In this document: positions 18,569-29,659 of the stretch, piece by piece
How positions within the stretch are numbered: position 1 is the first letter of the stretch
How the letters are laid out: each line of letters begins with the position of its first letter
NCBI RefSeq assembly: GCF_010671925.1
Contig: NZ_JAAHIH010000001.1
Coordinates: forward strand, 372,001-436,000
Length of the DNA: 64,000 nucleotides
From: Moorena sp. SIOASIH
GTDB taxonomy: Bacteria; Cyanobacteriota; Cyanobacteriia; Cyanobacteriales; Coleofasciculaceae
Direction of reading: 5' to 3'
Made by a program: the position numbers and the translations under genes
Notes under the pieces: model-generated
What the model was told of the DNA's origin: nothing
Seen by the model: only the letters and a program-made list of their open reading frames with translations
The model's database searches: none

Positions 18569-19432
18569 ATGACTTCAATTACAAATGGGAACAAAAAAAT
18601 TATTTATGATATCGGTGCTAATAACGGAGATGATGTCCCTTATTATTTGAAGAAAGCCGATATCGTTATTGCTGTCGAGGCCAATCCGATCCTTTGTGAA
18701 CAAATGCAGAAACGATTCGCACTCGAGATTGAACAACAGAAACTAGTTATTGAGAATTGTGTTCTGACAGCAGCTAATGAAGTTACAAGCGTTCCCTTCT
18801 ACATACATAAAACTAAACATGTGCTAAGCCAGTTTCCTGCTCCCACACATAAACCTGAAAACTACGAAAAAGTCTTCCTACCTGGAAAAACTGTCAATCA
18901 GCTCTTTTACGAACACGGATATCCCTATTACGTCAAGATCGATATCGAGCATTATGACCATGTGATCCTTCGATCACTGTTAAATAATGACATTCGACCT
19001 AAGTACATTTCCGGTGAATCGCATTCTATTGAAGTGTTTATTTTATTGGCGAGTCTTGGAAATTACGATGCCTTTAAAATTGTTAATGGTTCGAGTGTTG
19101 CAACAAAATATCATAATTGGCCGATAAGTACAACTACTGGAGAAGAAGTGTATTCATTCCCCTATCACTCAGCTGGACCATTTGGTGAAGATGTGGCTGG
19201 CGAATGGGTTAATTCAGAAAGTCTTTTCCGCACTCTCTTATCTGATGGATTAGGTTGGAAAGATATCCATGCTAAGAAACAAGACGAATACATGCTAGCG
19301 AGAAGACCTAGTGTTCTTTGGCGGATAAGGTATTGGTACTATTTTCTCAGATGGAAAATATCTCCCTCTCAACGCCTCAAGAGAATTAGGGGTTTTTTGT
19401 ACAAAGCCTCGAAAAAGGTGATTAAGGGATAA
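18569..19432 (+). CDS. FkbM-like SAM-dependent methyltransferase
   Basis: A 287-aa protein. The SAM-binding motif is near the N terminus: IIYDIGANNGDDVPYYLKKADIVIAVEANP (about residues 10-39; glycine loop plus the acidic residue E36 at the end of strand 2). YYVKIDIEHYDH (about 118-129) is typical of FkbM-family O-methyltransferases that cap or decorate sugars. The C-terminal third (RRPSVLWRIRYWYYFLRWKISPSQRLKRI) is strongly basic and may touch the membrane. It is monocistronic as far as can be seen, with ~280 bp of AT-rich upstream DNA. Substrate unknown. Confidence 0.7.
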   Translation: MTSITNGNKKIIYDIGANNGDDVPYYLKKADIVIAVEANPILCEQMQKRFALEIEQQKLVIENCVLTAANEVTSVPFYIHKTKHVLSQFPAPTHKPENYEKVFLPGKTVNQLFYEHGYPYYVKIDIEHYDHVILRSLLNNDIRPKYISGESHSIEVFILLASLGNYDAFKIVNGSSVATKYHNWPISTTTGEEVYSFPYHSAGPFGEDVAGEWVNSESLFRTLLSDGLGWKDIHAKKQDEYMLARRPSVLWRIRYWYYFLRWKISPSQRLKRIRGFLYKASKKVIKG

Positions 19433-19681
19433 GGCTATCTGAGCGGTTTCTACGATTTTTTTCTAGGGTGGCAAAATAAGCTAGACTCCTAAGTGTAGAT
19501 TCACAGTTAACTGGATTATTGAACTGAGCGTAATAAAACAACGGTTTTGAGAGAGGTTGACCCATGGGTAGGAAATGGTATTGGACACGGCGGGACATGG
19601 AAAGGGACGTACCTATTTCGCGAGATATCCATCGCCCTTACCATGTCTAATACCGTGTCTCGTCACTGGTTTGTAGCATAA

Positions 19682-20170
19682 GTACGGTTTGCTAATTATG
19701 GTTTCTTAGATGAATCTATAACTCTTATAAGTGATTACAACCAATGTCTATCTAGTCAATATGACGTAGTCTTATCCTTTGAAGTGCTAGAGCATCTGAG
19801 TGATCCATTTGCTGCTATTGGAGATATACACTCCATGCTAAAACCAAATGGCATTGCACTGATCACCTAGGCATTTAGAAAGGTGAATCCTAATCTACCT
19901 ACCCATCTAGCAGCAAATGCTAAATACGATGGGCTGACACCATTTATGTTTCTAAAGCAAGGCATGTTGTTGTCTTGGTATGATCGCAAAATGGGGGGGA
20001 AACCCATGGAATTTTTAAGATTAAACAATAATGTATCATTTATAAATAAATTTCTCAAGTTTATGGATCTGATCAAAGACAAAACCATCAGAGCAGGCTA
20101 TTTCAAGGCTATCAGGCGAAATTACCAGAATGCTGTCAAGCAATCTATCAAAAAATGTATAGCTAAATAG
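19682..20170 (+). pseudogene. Broken SAM-dependent methyltransferase
   Basis: One frame reads through the late part of a class I methyltransferase: SQYDVVLSFEVLEHLSDPFAAI (about 19748-19813), then DIHSMLKPNGIALIT, then a TAG at 19868-19870. After it the same frame continues with AFRKVNPNLPTHLAANAKYDGLTPF... to a stop at 20168-20170. An in-frame TAA at 19679 closes the frame upstream, so the SAM-binding glycine motif is missing. A nonsense mutation plus a lost 5' end mark it as a pseudogene. The part after the TAG is open from a GTG at 19883 but would be a fragment. Confidence 0.7.
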
Positions 20171-20312
20171 GTTTTAATAAAGTATTTTTATACCTGTATA
20201 CCTGTATATAGGTATAAGATAAACTACTGTTAAATCTAGGTCATAATTATACTCTAATATAAAAAATATCAAATAATTTTTATTACAAAAAATAATATAT
20301 AATGAGATATAT

Positions 20313-21875
20313 ATGAATCAAATCATCAAATCCAGGTTTATATTTCCACCAAAGTGGTTAAAATTACTGATTATATTTTTATTGATATTAGGAGTATTTT
20401 TTAGATTTTGTAATCTTGAAACAAGAGCTTATTGGCATGATGAGACTTACACCTTACTAAGAATTTCTGGTTATACGGTACCGGAGGTAATTCAACAAGT
20501 ATTTACGGGTGACATAATTGGGGTTGAAGAACTAAGACAGTATCAAAGTGTTAATAATGAAAAAAATTTTTTTGACACTCTCAATGGGCTGGTAATAGAA
20601 GATCAACATCATCCGCCCATCTACTTTTTAATAGCACGGTTTTGGTTTCAGTGGTTAGGGGATTCTGTAACCATCAACAGAAGCTTACCTGTCTTAATCA
20701 GCCTGTTGGCACTCCCTTGTATCTACTGGCTTTGTCTGGAACTTTTTAAGTCCTATTTGACAGCATGGATAGGGATGGGATTAGTAGCTATCTCTCCTTT
20801 CCATGTGTACTATGCACAAGAAATACGGGAGTACGGTTTGTGGGCAGTTACGACTTTACTAATGAGCGTGTCACTGCTGCGGGCAATGAGGTTAGGAACA
20901 AAATCTGCATGGGTGATTTATACAGTAACTACAATACTATCGCTCTATTCTGCTGTATTTTCTGTCTTTGTCTTATTTGGTCATGGAATTTACGTGGCTG
21001 TCAATGAGGGATTTCGGCTAAGTCAGAAAGCTGTTGCTTACTTATTAACATCATTTGTTTCAGTTGTGGCGTTCTCGCCCTGGCTTCTGGTGATTTTGAC
21101 CCATCTGGACAAACTAAAGGAAGTAACAGCCTGGATGGATATGTCACTGCCAGTAAACACTTTAGTAAAAAGTTGGATTTTCAATCTTCAATCCGTCTTT
21201 TTTAAAACCGAATTTTGGCTTCCAGAATCTCTGAAAACCTTGCTAGCCTTTGCTATGGCAATTCTAGTGGGGTACTCAATTTATGTTCTGTGCCGACACA
21301 CCCCCAAGCAAATATGGCTATTTGTTGTCACCTTAATCATACCAATTTCACTGAGTCTAGCTCTTCCAGATTTAGTGTCTGGTGGAATACGTTCAACTAA
21401 CGCTCGTTATTTCGTTCCGTCTTACTTAGGATGCCAACTCGCCGTTGCTTACTTTCTTTCTACTCAGTTCACTTCCACGAAAATAAAATTTTTGCAGCGG
21501 AAGCATTTGCGAATAATTACCATAACGCTCATGGCAGCAGGAGTTTTGTCTGGTGCTATTCAATCAGTGAGACCTAGTCGCAGTGATAATCAAAAAATCG
21601 CGGAGATTATTAATCGAGCAAATATGCCATTAGTAGTTAGCGGTGAAGCCTCCAAAAATGGCGGTGGTACCTTTGGTGACATCATGGAATTGAGTCATTT
21701 ACTAGATCCCAAGGTCAAACTTCAGCTAGTTATCGAGCCTAACCAACCTACTATTCCTGAGGAATTCCAGGATGTTTTTTTATATAAGACGCCAGAATCA
21801 TTTAAGCATGAAATTGAGCAAAAATACAGGCTAAATTCTGCCTATACAAGTCAACTTTTATTATTAAAAAAATAA
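20313..21875 (+). CDS. Membrane glycosyltransferase, GT39/PMT-ArnT type
   Basis: A 520-aa polytopic protein (about ten or more hydrophobic helices). After the first helix the periplasmic loop carries RAYWHDETYTLLRISGY (about residues 32-48), the acidic pair expected for the PMT/ArnT superfamily. HHPPIYFLIARFW (about 98-110) is another family hallmark. These enzymes take a sugar from a polyprenyl-phosphate carrier and put it onto an acceptor on the outer face of the inner membrane. The next gene encodes a polyprenyl-phosphate glycosyltransferase that could supply this donor. Start ATG at 20313 lies in an AT-rich leader without a clear RBS. Confidence 0.8.
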   Translation: MNQIIKSRFIFPPKWLKLLIIFLLILGVFFRFCNLETRAYWHDETYTLLRISGYTVPEVIQQVFTGDIIGVEELRQYQSVNNEKNFFDTLNGLVIEDQHHPPIYFLIARFWFQWLGDSVTINRSLPVLISLLALPCIYWLCLELFKSYLTAWIGMGLVAISPFHVYYAQEIREYGLWAVTTLLMSVSLLRAMRLGTKSAWVIYTVTTILSLYSAVFSVFVLFGHGIYVAVNEGFRLSQKAVAYLLTSFVSVVAFSPWLLVILTHLDKLKEVTAWMDMSLPVNTLVKSWIFNLQSVFFKTEFWLPESLKTLLAFAMAILVGYSIYVLCRHTPKQIWLFVVTLIIPISLSLALPDLVSGGIRSTNARYFVPSYLGCQLAVAYFLSTQFTSTKIKFLQRKHLRIITITLMAAGVLSGAIQSVRPSRSDNQKIAEIINRANMPLVVSGEASKNGGGTFGDIMELSHLLDPKVKLQLVIEPNQPTIPEEFQDVFLYKTPESFKHEIEQKYRLNSAYTSQLLLLKK

Positions 21876-22004
21876 AACTATTTCCAATAATATTGATAAT
21901 ATCTTCATAAAAAATATTTAATATATATCTGTTATTTATGTGATATATCAACCAAATAAACGATAATTGTATTGTTATACAATGCTGATTATAGGTGGCT
22001 TGTT

Positions 22005-22997
22005 ATGTTCTCTAACTCAGAAGACGATATCGAAATTTCCGTTGTGATTCCTCTTTATAATGAAGAGTCCAACATTGATTACCTGTTTGAACGCCTTACG
22101 ATAGGGCTAGACAATCTCAACATCAACTATGAGATTGTTTGTATCAACGATGGCAGCAAGGATAACACGCTAAAGTTATTGCTCCAGCAGCATTACTCAA
22201 ATCCTGTAATTAAGGTTATCAATCTATCTCGTAATTTCGGTAAAGAGGCTGCTCTAAGTGCTGGTATCGATTTTGCTAGTGGTGCAGCCATTATACCAAT
22301 TGATGCAGATCTCCAAGATCCGCCTGAAATCATGGGGGAGATGATTAACAAATGGCGTGAGGGCTACGATGTTGTTTATGCAACACGCCGTTCTCGTCAG
22401 GGAGACACTTGGGCTAAGCGTTTTACTGCCAATCTTTTCTACCAAGTTATTGGTCAAATAAGCCATGTGCAAATTCCCTCCAATACTGGAGATTTTCGTT
22501 TGCTTGATCGGCGTGTAGTTGATGCTGTCAAGCAAATGCCAGAACGAACCCGTTTTATGAAAGGGATATTTGCTTGGGTTGGTTTTAAGCAAACTTCTAT
22601 ACTCTACGATCGCCCTCCACGTTATGATGGAATCACTAAGTGGAACTATTGGCGACTTTGGAATTTTGCCATTGATGGTATTACATCATTTAGTCTCCTG
22701 CCTTTAAAGGTTTGGAGTTATGTCGGTCTCATCCTTTCTATAGCTGGATTTCTCTATGCTGCTTTCCTAATAATTCGTACGTTACTCTTTGGGATTGATC
22801 TTCCTGGCTACGCCTCATTAATGGTAGTCATACTTTTTTTAGGAGGAGTGCAATTGCTGACACTAGGTATAATTGGTGAATACATTGGTCGCATCTTTGA
22901 AGAATCGAAACAAAGACCGATTTATCTAGTTCGTGAACTCTACGGTTTACCAAAACAATATTCACTAAATGAGAAGGTTATTTCCTCAAACAAATAA
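22005..22997 (+). CDS. GT2 polyprenyl-phosphate sugar transferase (DPM1/GtrB type) with two C-terminal TM helices
   Basis: A 330-aa protein. The GT-A domain (about 10-230) shows ISVVIPLYNEESNI, CINDGSKDNT and the metal/nucleotide motif DADLQDPPE (about 95-103), with NTGDFRLLDRRVVDA and the acceptor-loop region. Two transmembrane helices (about 236-262 and 268-295) follow, then GIIGEYIGRIFEESKQRPIYLVRE, all typical of GtrB/DPM1 enzymes that charge undecaprenyl phosphate with a sugar. Start ATG 22005 has AGGTGG 7 nt upstream; an upstream TTG (21972) is open but lacks an RBS. It is 130 bp after the GT39 gene, and they are probably partners. Confidence 0.85.
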   Translation: MFSNSEDDIEISVVIPLYNEESNIDYLFERLTIGLDNLNINYEIVCINDGSKDNTLKLLLQQHYSNPVIKVINLSRNFGKEAALSAGIDFASGAAIIPIDADLQDPPEIMGEMINKWREGYDVVYATRRSRQGDTWAKRFTANLFYQVIGQISHVQIPSNTGDFRLLDRRVVDAVKQMPERTRFMKGIFAWVGFKQTSILYDRPPRYDGITKWNYWRLWNFAIDGITSFSLLPLKVWSYVGLILSIAGFLYAAFLIIRTLLFGIDLPGYASLMVVILFLGGVQLLTLGIIGEYIGRIFEESKQRPIYLVRELYGLPKQYSLNEKVISSNK

Positions 22998-23129
22998 TAT
23001 AAAAATAGGTTATTATTAAGGTATAATAGATGATATAATTTAATTTAAATTTACTATTACGGGAGATAAAAATAACTTTTTACCGGAGATAAATGTAATG
23101 ACTGATTGGATAAGTAGGAGCGTTATTTG

Positions 23130-23771
23130 ATGCTCAAGTATAAGCGGTTTGTTGTCTTGCTCACATTTGTTTGTCTCTTTGCAACTGCTTTAGTGATGCA
23201 TTTACTTGGAGGCATTGAGCCAGAGCAACTTCAGTCTTGGCTGAGACAGGCTGGGATCTGGGCACCAGTGATCTATATCATCTTTTATGTTGTAGCGACT
23301 GTGTTAATACTCCCTTCAACAGCACTTAATTTAACTGGAGGAGCCATCTTTGGTCCGTGGTTAGGTACACTCTGGACTAGTGTTGCTGCGGTAATTGCCG
23401 CAGTGGTATCCTTCGCTTATACCCGCACTGTCGGGCGTAAGCTAGTGGTTGAGAAGCTAGCTAAAAGTTGGCGGGCGATGGACACTGAAGTGCGTCGCGG
23501 AGGGGTGTTATACATATTTGCGATTCGACTACTGCCAATCATTCCCTATGGTTTAGTCAATTTTGCTGCTGGTCTCACCTCAGTTAGCTTCAAGGACTAT
23601 TTTCTGGGTACGGTTCTAGGCATTATTCCGGGTGTTTTCCCTTTTGTGTTAATAGGTAGCTCTGGTTTAAAGGCACTGAGAACAGGAGACATACTGCCAC
23701 TGATTGTAGCATTAGGGTTGACAGGAGTTTTAGTCATGGGAGCTACCTGGTACCGAAGTCACCGAACCTAA
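23130..23771 (+). CDS. TVP38/TMEM64 (VTT-domain) membrane protein
   Basis: A 213-aa protein. A first helix (about 8-25) is followed by the VTT/DedA-like core: APVIYIIFYVVATVLILPSTALNLTGGAIFGPWLGTLWTSVAAVIAAVVSF, then YIFAIRLLPIIPYGLVNFAAGLTSVSFKDYFLGTVLGIIPGVFPFVLIG. The FGPWLG and R-L-x-P-x-x-P-x-G-x-x-N motifs are characteristic. DedA-superfamily proteins are linked to lipid scrambling and flipping, including undecaprenyl phosphate recycling, so a role in recycling the glycan carrier is conceivable but inferred. Start ATG 23130 has TAGGAG 11 nt upstream; TTG directly before it is also in frame. Confidence 0.85.
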   Translation: MLKYKRFVVLLTFVCLFATALVMHLLGGIEPEQLQSWLRQAGIWAPVIYIIFYVVATVLILPSTALNLTGGAIFGPWLGTLWTSVAAVIAAVVSFAYTRTVGRKLVVEKLAKSWRAMDTEVRRGGVLYIFAIRLLPIIPYGLVNFAAGLTSVSFKDYFLGTVLGIIPGVFPFVLIGSSGLKALRTGDILPLIVALGLTGVLVMGATWYRSHRT

Positions 23772-23819
23772 TCTTAAAAATTTGGTTGACAGCTCTAGCT
23801 TTAATTGATGGTACCTGTA

Positions 23820-24035
23820 TATATCTCATACCCATGAGGTACAAATCTCTGGGTTTTAGGGAGCAGGGAGCAGGTAATAGGCAAGAGGAACCCACCCCTA
23901 ACCCCTCCCAGGAGGGGAAGGCAATAGGCATGCTAGCAATAGGAACCCACCCCTAACCCCTCCCAGGAGGGGAAGGCAATAGGCAATAGGGAAAAAATAA
24001 TGTGTACCTCATAGCTATGATAAACGCTATATTAT
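23820..24035. repeat. Family 4 palindromic element with duplicated core
   Basis: TATATCTCATACCCATGAGGTACAAATCTCTGG at the left faces AATGTGTACCTCATAGC...AAACGCTATA at the right. The core holds two copies of a CACCCCTAACCCCTCCCAGGAGGGGAAGG unit (about 23889-23920 and 23945-23976). Read-through open frames here are not genes. Confidence 0.55.
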
Positions 24036-24079
24036 GTCAGATTATTTAACAATAATTTTTTTTATACATTTAAAAAAAT

Positions 24080-25096
24080 ATGAAAATATCGGTTTTAATT
24101 AACAACTATAACTATCAGCATTATGTTAGTGATGCTATCGATAGTGTGCTCCAACAATCATTTCCAGTAGATGAGATTATTGTTGTCGATGATAAATCAA
24201 CAGATAAATCTGCCCAGATATTAGATAAAAATTTTGCAGCTAACGAAAAAATCAAGCTGGTCTTGAAAGATAAAAATGAGGGGCAGCTTTCAAGTTTTAA
24301 TGCGGGATTTATTGCTTCTTGTGGAGATATTATCTGTTTTCTTGATGCCGATGACCTTTATAAAGAAAATTACATTGCAGAAGTAGTAAAATTTTACCAA
24401 GAGCACCCAGAGTGTGATTTTCTGTTTTGTAGCGCTGAGGTATTTGGGAATGAAGAACGAATCGCCAATTGCTACAACAATACACGAGATTTGGGCTATT
24501 CCAGAATCGCCACTCTCTATAAAAAAGCATGGGTAGGTCATCGAACTTCAACAGTTTCGATGCGTAGACATGTACTGGAGAAGTTCCTACCGCTTCCCCA
24601 GCAAGAAGATTGGCGCATTCGTGCAGATGACTGCTTAGTTTTCGGAGCTTCAATAGTAGGAGCTAGAAAATTTTATCTAGCCAAACCTCTGGTAAGGTAT
24701 AGAGCCCATGGTAACAACAATCACTATGGACAGAAGCAAAAAAGAACGCCGGAATACCTAGAGAAATATAAACAGGCTGTAGATCACTTATTAGGATTCT
24801 TAGCCGAAAAGATGAGCTATCCAAGTAACCTATATGAACAGGCCCATATCGAATTTAGGACAATTCCGAAACCGAATGAACAAGAATTTAATATCTACGA
24901 ATCTATTATTCATAAATCTGACCTTCTTGTCTTGAATAAGCTTTCCAGGTTTTTGTCTATTTACATCCACTTTATCAGCAGAGGCGGATTCCTATCCCTA
25001 GTCAGGATAAAATTACTTTGGCTAAGGAACAAGATCCAACGATTTGCACTGAGGTTATATAGACTCCCTCAATCCAAGACCAATATCACTGCCTAA
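24080..25096 (+). CDS. GT2 family glycosyltransferase
   Basis: A 338-aa protein. The N-terminal GT-A domain has ISVLINNYNYQHYVSDAIDSVLQQSFPVDEIIVVDDKSTDKS (residues 2-43) and the metal-binding FLDADD (about 93-98). The C-terminal ~120 residues are basic with no transmembrane helix. GT2 enzymes transfer sugars with inversion from UDP-, GDP- or dTDP-sugars; donor and acceptor cannot be told. It would act on the cytosolic face in building the repeat unit. Start ATG lies in an A/T-rich leader with no obvious RBS, but the conserved strand begins at residue 2, so the start is secure. Confidence 0.8.
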   Translation: MKISVLINNYNYQHYVSDAIDSVLQQSFPVDEIIVVDDKSTDKSAQILDKNFAANEKIKLVLKDKNEGQLSSFNAGFIASCGDIICFLDADDLYKENYIAEVVKFYQEHPECDFLFCSAEVFGNEERIANCYNNTRDLGYSRIATLYKKAWVGHRTSTVSMRRHVLEKFLPLPQQEDWRIRADDCLVFGASIVGARKFYLAKPLVRYRAHGNNNHYGQKQKRTPEYLEKYKQAVDHLLGFLAEKMSYPSNLYEQAHIEFRTIPKPNEQEFNIYESIIHKSDLLVLNKLSRFLSIYIHFISRGGFLSLVRIKLLWLRNKIQRFALRLYRLPQSKTNITA

Positions 25097-25120
25097 ATCA
25101 GTGCAGTTCAGTTAAACCTG

Positions 25121-25307
25121 GAGTACCGCTCCGAATGATAAAACCGTGAACAAAGGGACTTGCCTGTAAAAAAAATATCAATTAAAACTATTAATTAAAG
25201 TAGAGTGGGCAAAATCATCTAATCTAGACTACTCAAAAGAAGCAAACTTTTTTTGCCCACCCTACAAGCTGGAGTACCGATACTAATGAGAGAACCGTGA
25301 ACAAATT
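25121..25307. repeat. Inverted-repeat element GTAGAGTGGGC...GCCCACCCTAC bracketed by direct repeats
   Basis: A single copy of the 66-bp hairpin family (25200-25265; see 32376-32744) lies between two imperfect direct repeats: CTGGAGTACCG[CTCC/ATAC]...ACCGTGAACAAA at about 25120-25157 and 25270-25307. It is just upstream of the MBOAT gene and could affect its mRNA leader. Confidence 0.6.
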
Positions 25308-25321
25308 TAGGAAACTCCAAG

Positions 25322-26743
25322 ATGTTATTTAACTCATTTATTTTTGTCCTTTTCTTCATCATCGTCTACACGCTTTACCTGTTTTTAAATAGGAACTATA
25401 AAGCCCAGAACATTCTGTTGCTGATTGCTAGCTATGTGTTCTACGGATGGTGGGATTGGCGGTTTCTCTCACTGCTAGCTCTCTCCACGGTTGTTGATTT
25501 TACAGTAGGAAAACAGCTCCAAGACATCAAAGAAGACCGAAAACGAAAACTACTCCTGTGTATCTCTTTAGTTTTTAATCTTTCCCTACTGGGTTTCTTC
25601 AAATATTTTAACTTTTTCGCAGAAAGTTTCAGCAGTTTGCTTCAAATTGTTGGACTCCAGGTTGACTGGGTTACCTTAACTATCCTGCTGCCTGTAGGGA
25701 TTTCTTTCTACACTTTCCAAACGATGAGTTACACCATCGACATCTACCGAGGAAAGTTGAAGCCGATTAGTAATTTCCTAGATTTTGCACTTTTTGTTTC
25801 CTTTTTTCCCCAGTTGGTGGCAGGCCCGATCGAACGAGCAACTACGCTAATACCCCAAATCATATTACCACGTAATCTCAATATAGAACAAATTAATGCT
25901 GGAATATTACTAATTGTTTGGGGGTATTTTAAAAAGGTAGTAATTGCTGATAATATGGCGACTATCGCCAATCCAATATTCAATAACTACACCCAATATC
26001 AGGGGTTGGATGTCCTGATCGGTATTCTGGCTTTTACCGTGCAAATCTACGGAGATTTCTCTGGTTACTCTGACATTGCGCGAGGAATTTCCAAGCTGAT
26101 GGGCTTTGAGTTGATGGTGAATTTCAAGCTACCCTATTTTGCTCTCAATCCCAGTGATTTTTGGTTACGATGGCATATTTCTCTATCTACTTGGTTACGA
26201 GATTATCTTTATATTCCCTTAGGTGGTAACCGCCAGGGTAGTTTAAACACCTACCGTAACTTATTTTTAACAATGCTTCTGGGCGGTCTTTGGCATGGAG
26301 CTGCCTGGAACTTTGTGATCTGGGGTGCATTTCAAGGGCTGATTCTGATCATCTACCGCATCTTTGATAAGAATCCAGAACATCAAGATCCTTGGAGCGG
26401 TAAGTATTCCTATCTAAGGATATTGGGCAAAATGTTGTTGATGTTTATCCTGACTAACATTGGCTGGGTAATCTTCCGTTCCAGTTCAGCCGATCAAATC
26501 TATTACATGCTTACCAGAGTGGGGGTGGGTAGATCAGATCAGAGTTTACTCTTGGGATATGATTTAGTGTTTTTCTGCTTGCCATTGGTCATGGTTCAGA
26601 TCTATCAGTATGTGACCCGTGACCTGCTTATCCTAACAAAGCTAAACTATTGGTTTCGGGTTCCGGTCTACAGTTTCTTGATTATCTGGATTTGTGTTTT
26701 CGGTGTTCGCACATCTGGAGAATTCATCTACTTCCAATTCTGA
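25322..26743 (+). CDS. MBOAT-family O-acyltransferase (AlgI-like)
   Basis: A 473-aa polytopic protein with typical AlgI/DltB features: the early YVFYGWWDWRFLSLL, then PVGISFYTFQTMSYTIDIYRGKLKP (about 122-146), FVSFFPQLVAGPIERA, FWLRWHISLSTWLRDYLYIPLGGNR (about 280-304) and LGGLWHGAAWNFVIWG with the invariant histidine at residue 325. MBOAT proteins move acyl groups across the inner membrane for O-acetylation of alginate, cellulose or teichoic acid. The downstream gene overlaps its stop codon and encodes a plausible SGNH-like partner, as in the AlgI-AlgJ and DltB-DltD pairs. Confidence 0.88.
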   Translation: MLFNSFIFVLFFIIVYTLYLFLNRNYKAQNILLLIASYVFYGWWDWRFLSLLALSTVVDFTVGKQLQDIKEDRKRKLLLCISLVFNLSLLGFFKYFNFFAESFSSLLQIVGLQVDWVTLTILLPVGISFYTFQTMSYTIDIYRGKLKPISNFLDFALFVSFFPQLVAGPIERATTLIPQIILPRNLNIEQINAGILLIVWGYFKKVVIADNMATIANPIFNNYTQYQGLDVLIGILAFTVQIYGDFSGYSDIARGISKLMGFELMVNFKLPYFALNPSDFWLRWHISLSTWLRDYLYIPLGGNRQGSLNTYRNLFLTMLLGGLWHGAAWNFVIWGAFQGLILIIYRIFDKNPEHQDPWSGKYSYLRILGKMLLMFILTNIGWVIFRSSSADQIYYMLTRVGVGRSDQSLLLGYDLVFFCLPLVMVQIYQYVTRDLLILTKLNYWFRVPVYSFLIIWICVFGVRTSGEFIYFQF

Positions 26744-27861
26744 TGCCAATTTTGATTAATGACGAGAGTAAAGAGTTAAGGAAAAACATGGCACAACGCG
26801 CCGATCAACAGCTACCAGAAGAAATTATTGGCTCAGCCAACCGTCGAGGAGTCTTGCTATCTCTATTGGGAACTCTGATACTTGTTATTTTGTGCAATTT
26901 TGCAGCTAAATGGTATCTGAATGACCATCGACCTAATCGAGGCTATTGGTTGGTCAAGGAAAAATGGGAAATGTTACTGGGCTTGAAGCAACCTGTTGAC
27001 TGGCTCATCCTAGGAGATTCCAGTTGTAACCAGGGGGTAGTTCCAAGTATTCTCAACGAGAGACTCGATGTTACCTCAATCAATCTCTGCACTATCGGCA
27101 ACATGTTGAGCCTCAACGATGCCTGGATGCTAGAAAAATATATACAGCAATCTGGAGCTCCAAAAAATGTTCTGATCGTGCATGTCTACGATGTTTGGCA
27201 TCGCGGAATTAACTTTCCGTTAATAGCGAGAGTTCCTTTGAGTTGGGGATACTGGCAGGAGCTTGAACCACCACTAAAGATTCGTTTACGCGGTCCGGGT
27301 ATTTTATTTATCGAGCGATATTTTCCCCTCTATTCTGAAAACAAGAGTCTTTCGTTATGGTTCAGGTTTCCTCTGGATGCGTTCAAGGAAGTCAGAAGCT
27401 ACAATATAGAAGAAGATGGGTTCATGGTTTGGGAAAAACCCAACCCTAGTTATGTAGAAGCACAGAAGGAGTCGCATCTCGATTTTGCCAGAAACAATCA
27501 ATTTAATCTTTCGCCCTACAACCGTCAAGCTTTGGAACGAATCGTGGCCCTGGCGGAAGAGTATGGTTTTAATGTTTACTTAGCCAACAGCCCAATGTAT
27601 GAAGGTCTTTATCAGCATGAGGATTTTCAAGCCTATTTTAATCAACTTCAAGAAACCCTCGGTGCCTATGCTGCCAAGAGTGAACGAGTACACTACATTT
27701 TCCGAGAGCCAATGACCTTTCCCAAGGAGCAGATGGAAAATGCCGATCATCTGGTTTACTCTGCTGCCAAGGTCTACACTAATGAACTTGTGTCAGAAAT
27801 TCTGTCCTTACAGTCCCAAACCACAACAACTAATCATGATCAGATAAACGTTGTTGAGTAA
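26743..27861 (+). CDS. Membrane-anchored SGNH/AlgX-DltD-like acyltransferase partner
   Basis: A 372-aa protein. After a cytosolic N terminus a single transmembrane segment (about residues 36-56, GVLLSLLGTLILVILCNFAA) is followed by an extracytoplasmic domain starting WLILGDSSCNQGV (GDS nucleophile motif, about 87-99). The later NADHLVYSAAKVYTNELVSE resembles the D-x-x-H end block of SGNH proteins. This fits the periplasmic enzyme that accepts acyl groups from an MBOAT protein and puts them on the glycan. The ATG overlaps the MBOAT stop (TGATG at 26741-26745), which implies translational coupling; ATG 26788 with TAAGGA upstream is the alternative. Confidence 0.7.
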   Translation: MPILINDESKELRKNMAQRADQQLPEEIIGSANRRGVLLSLLGTLILVILCNFAAKWYLNDHRPNRGYWLVKEKWEMLLGLKQPVDWLILGDSSCNQGVVPSILNERLDVTSINLCTIGNMLSLNDAWMLEKYIQQSGAPKNVLIVHVYDVWHRGINFPLIARVPLSWGYWQELEPPLKIRLRGPGILFIERYFPLYSENKSLSLWFRFPLDAFKEVRSYNIEEDGFMVWEKPNPSYVEAQKESHLDFARNNQFNLSPYNRQALERIVALAEEYGFNVYLANSPMYEGLYQHEDFQAYFNQLQETLGAYAAKSERVHYIFREPMTFPKEQMENADHLVYSAAKVYTNELVSEILSLQSQTTTTNHDQINVVE

Positions 27862-29658
<1,797 letters not shown>

Positions 29659-29659
29659 G

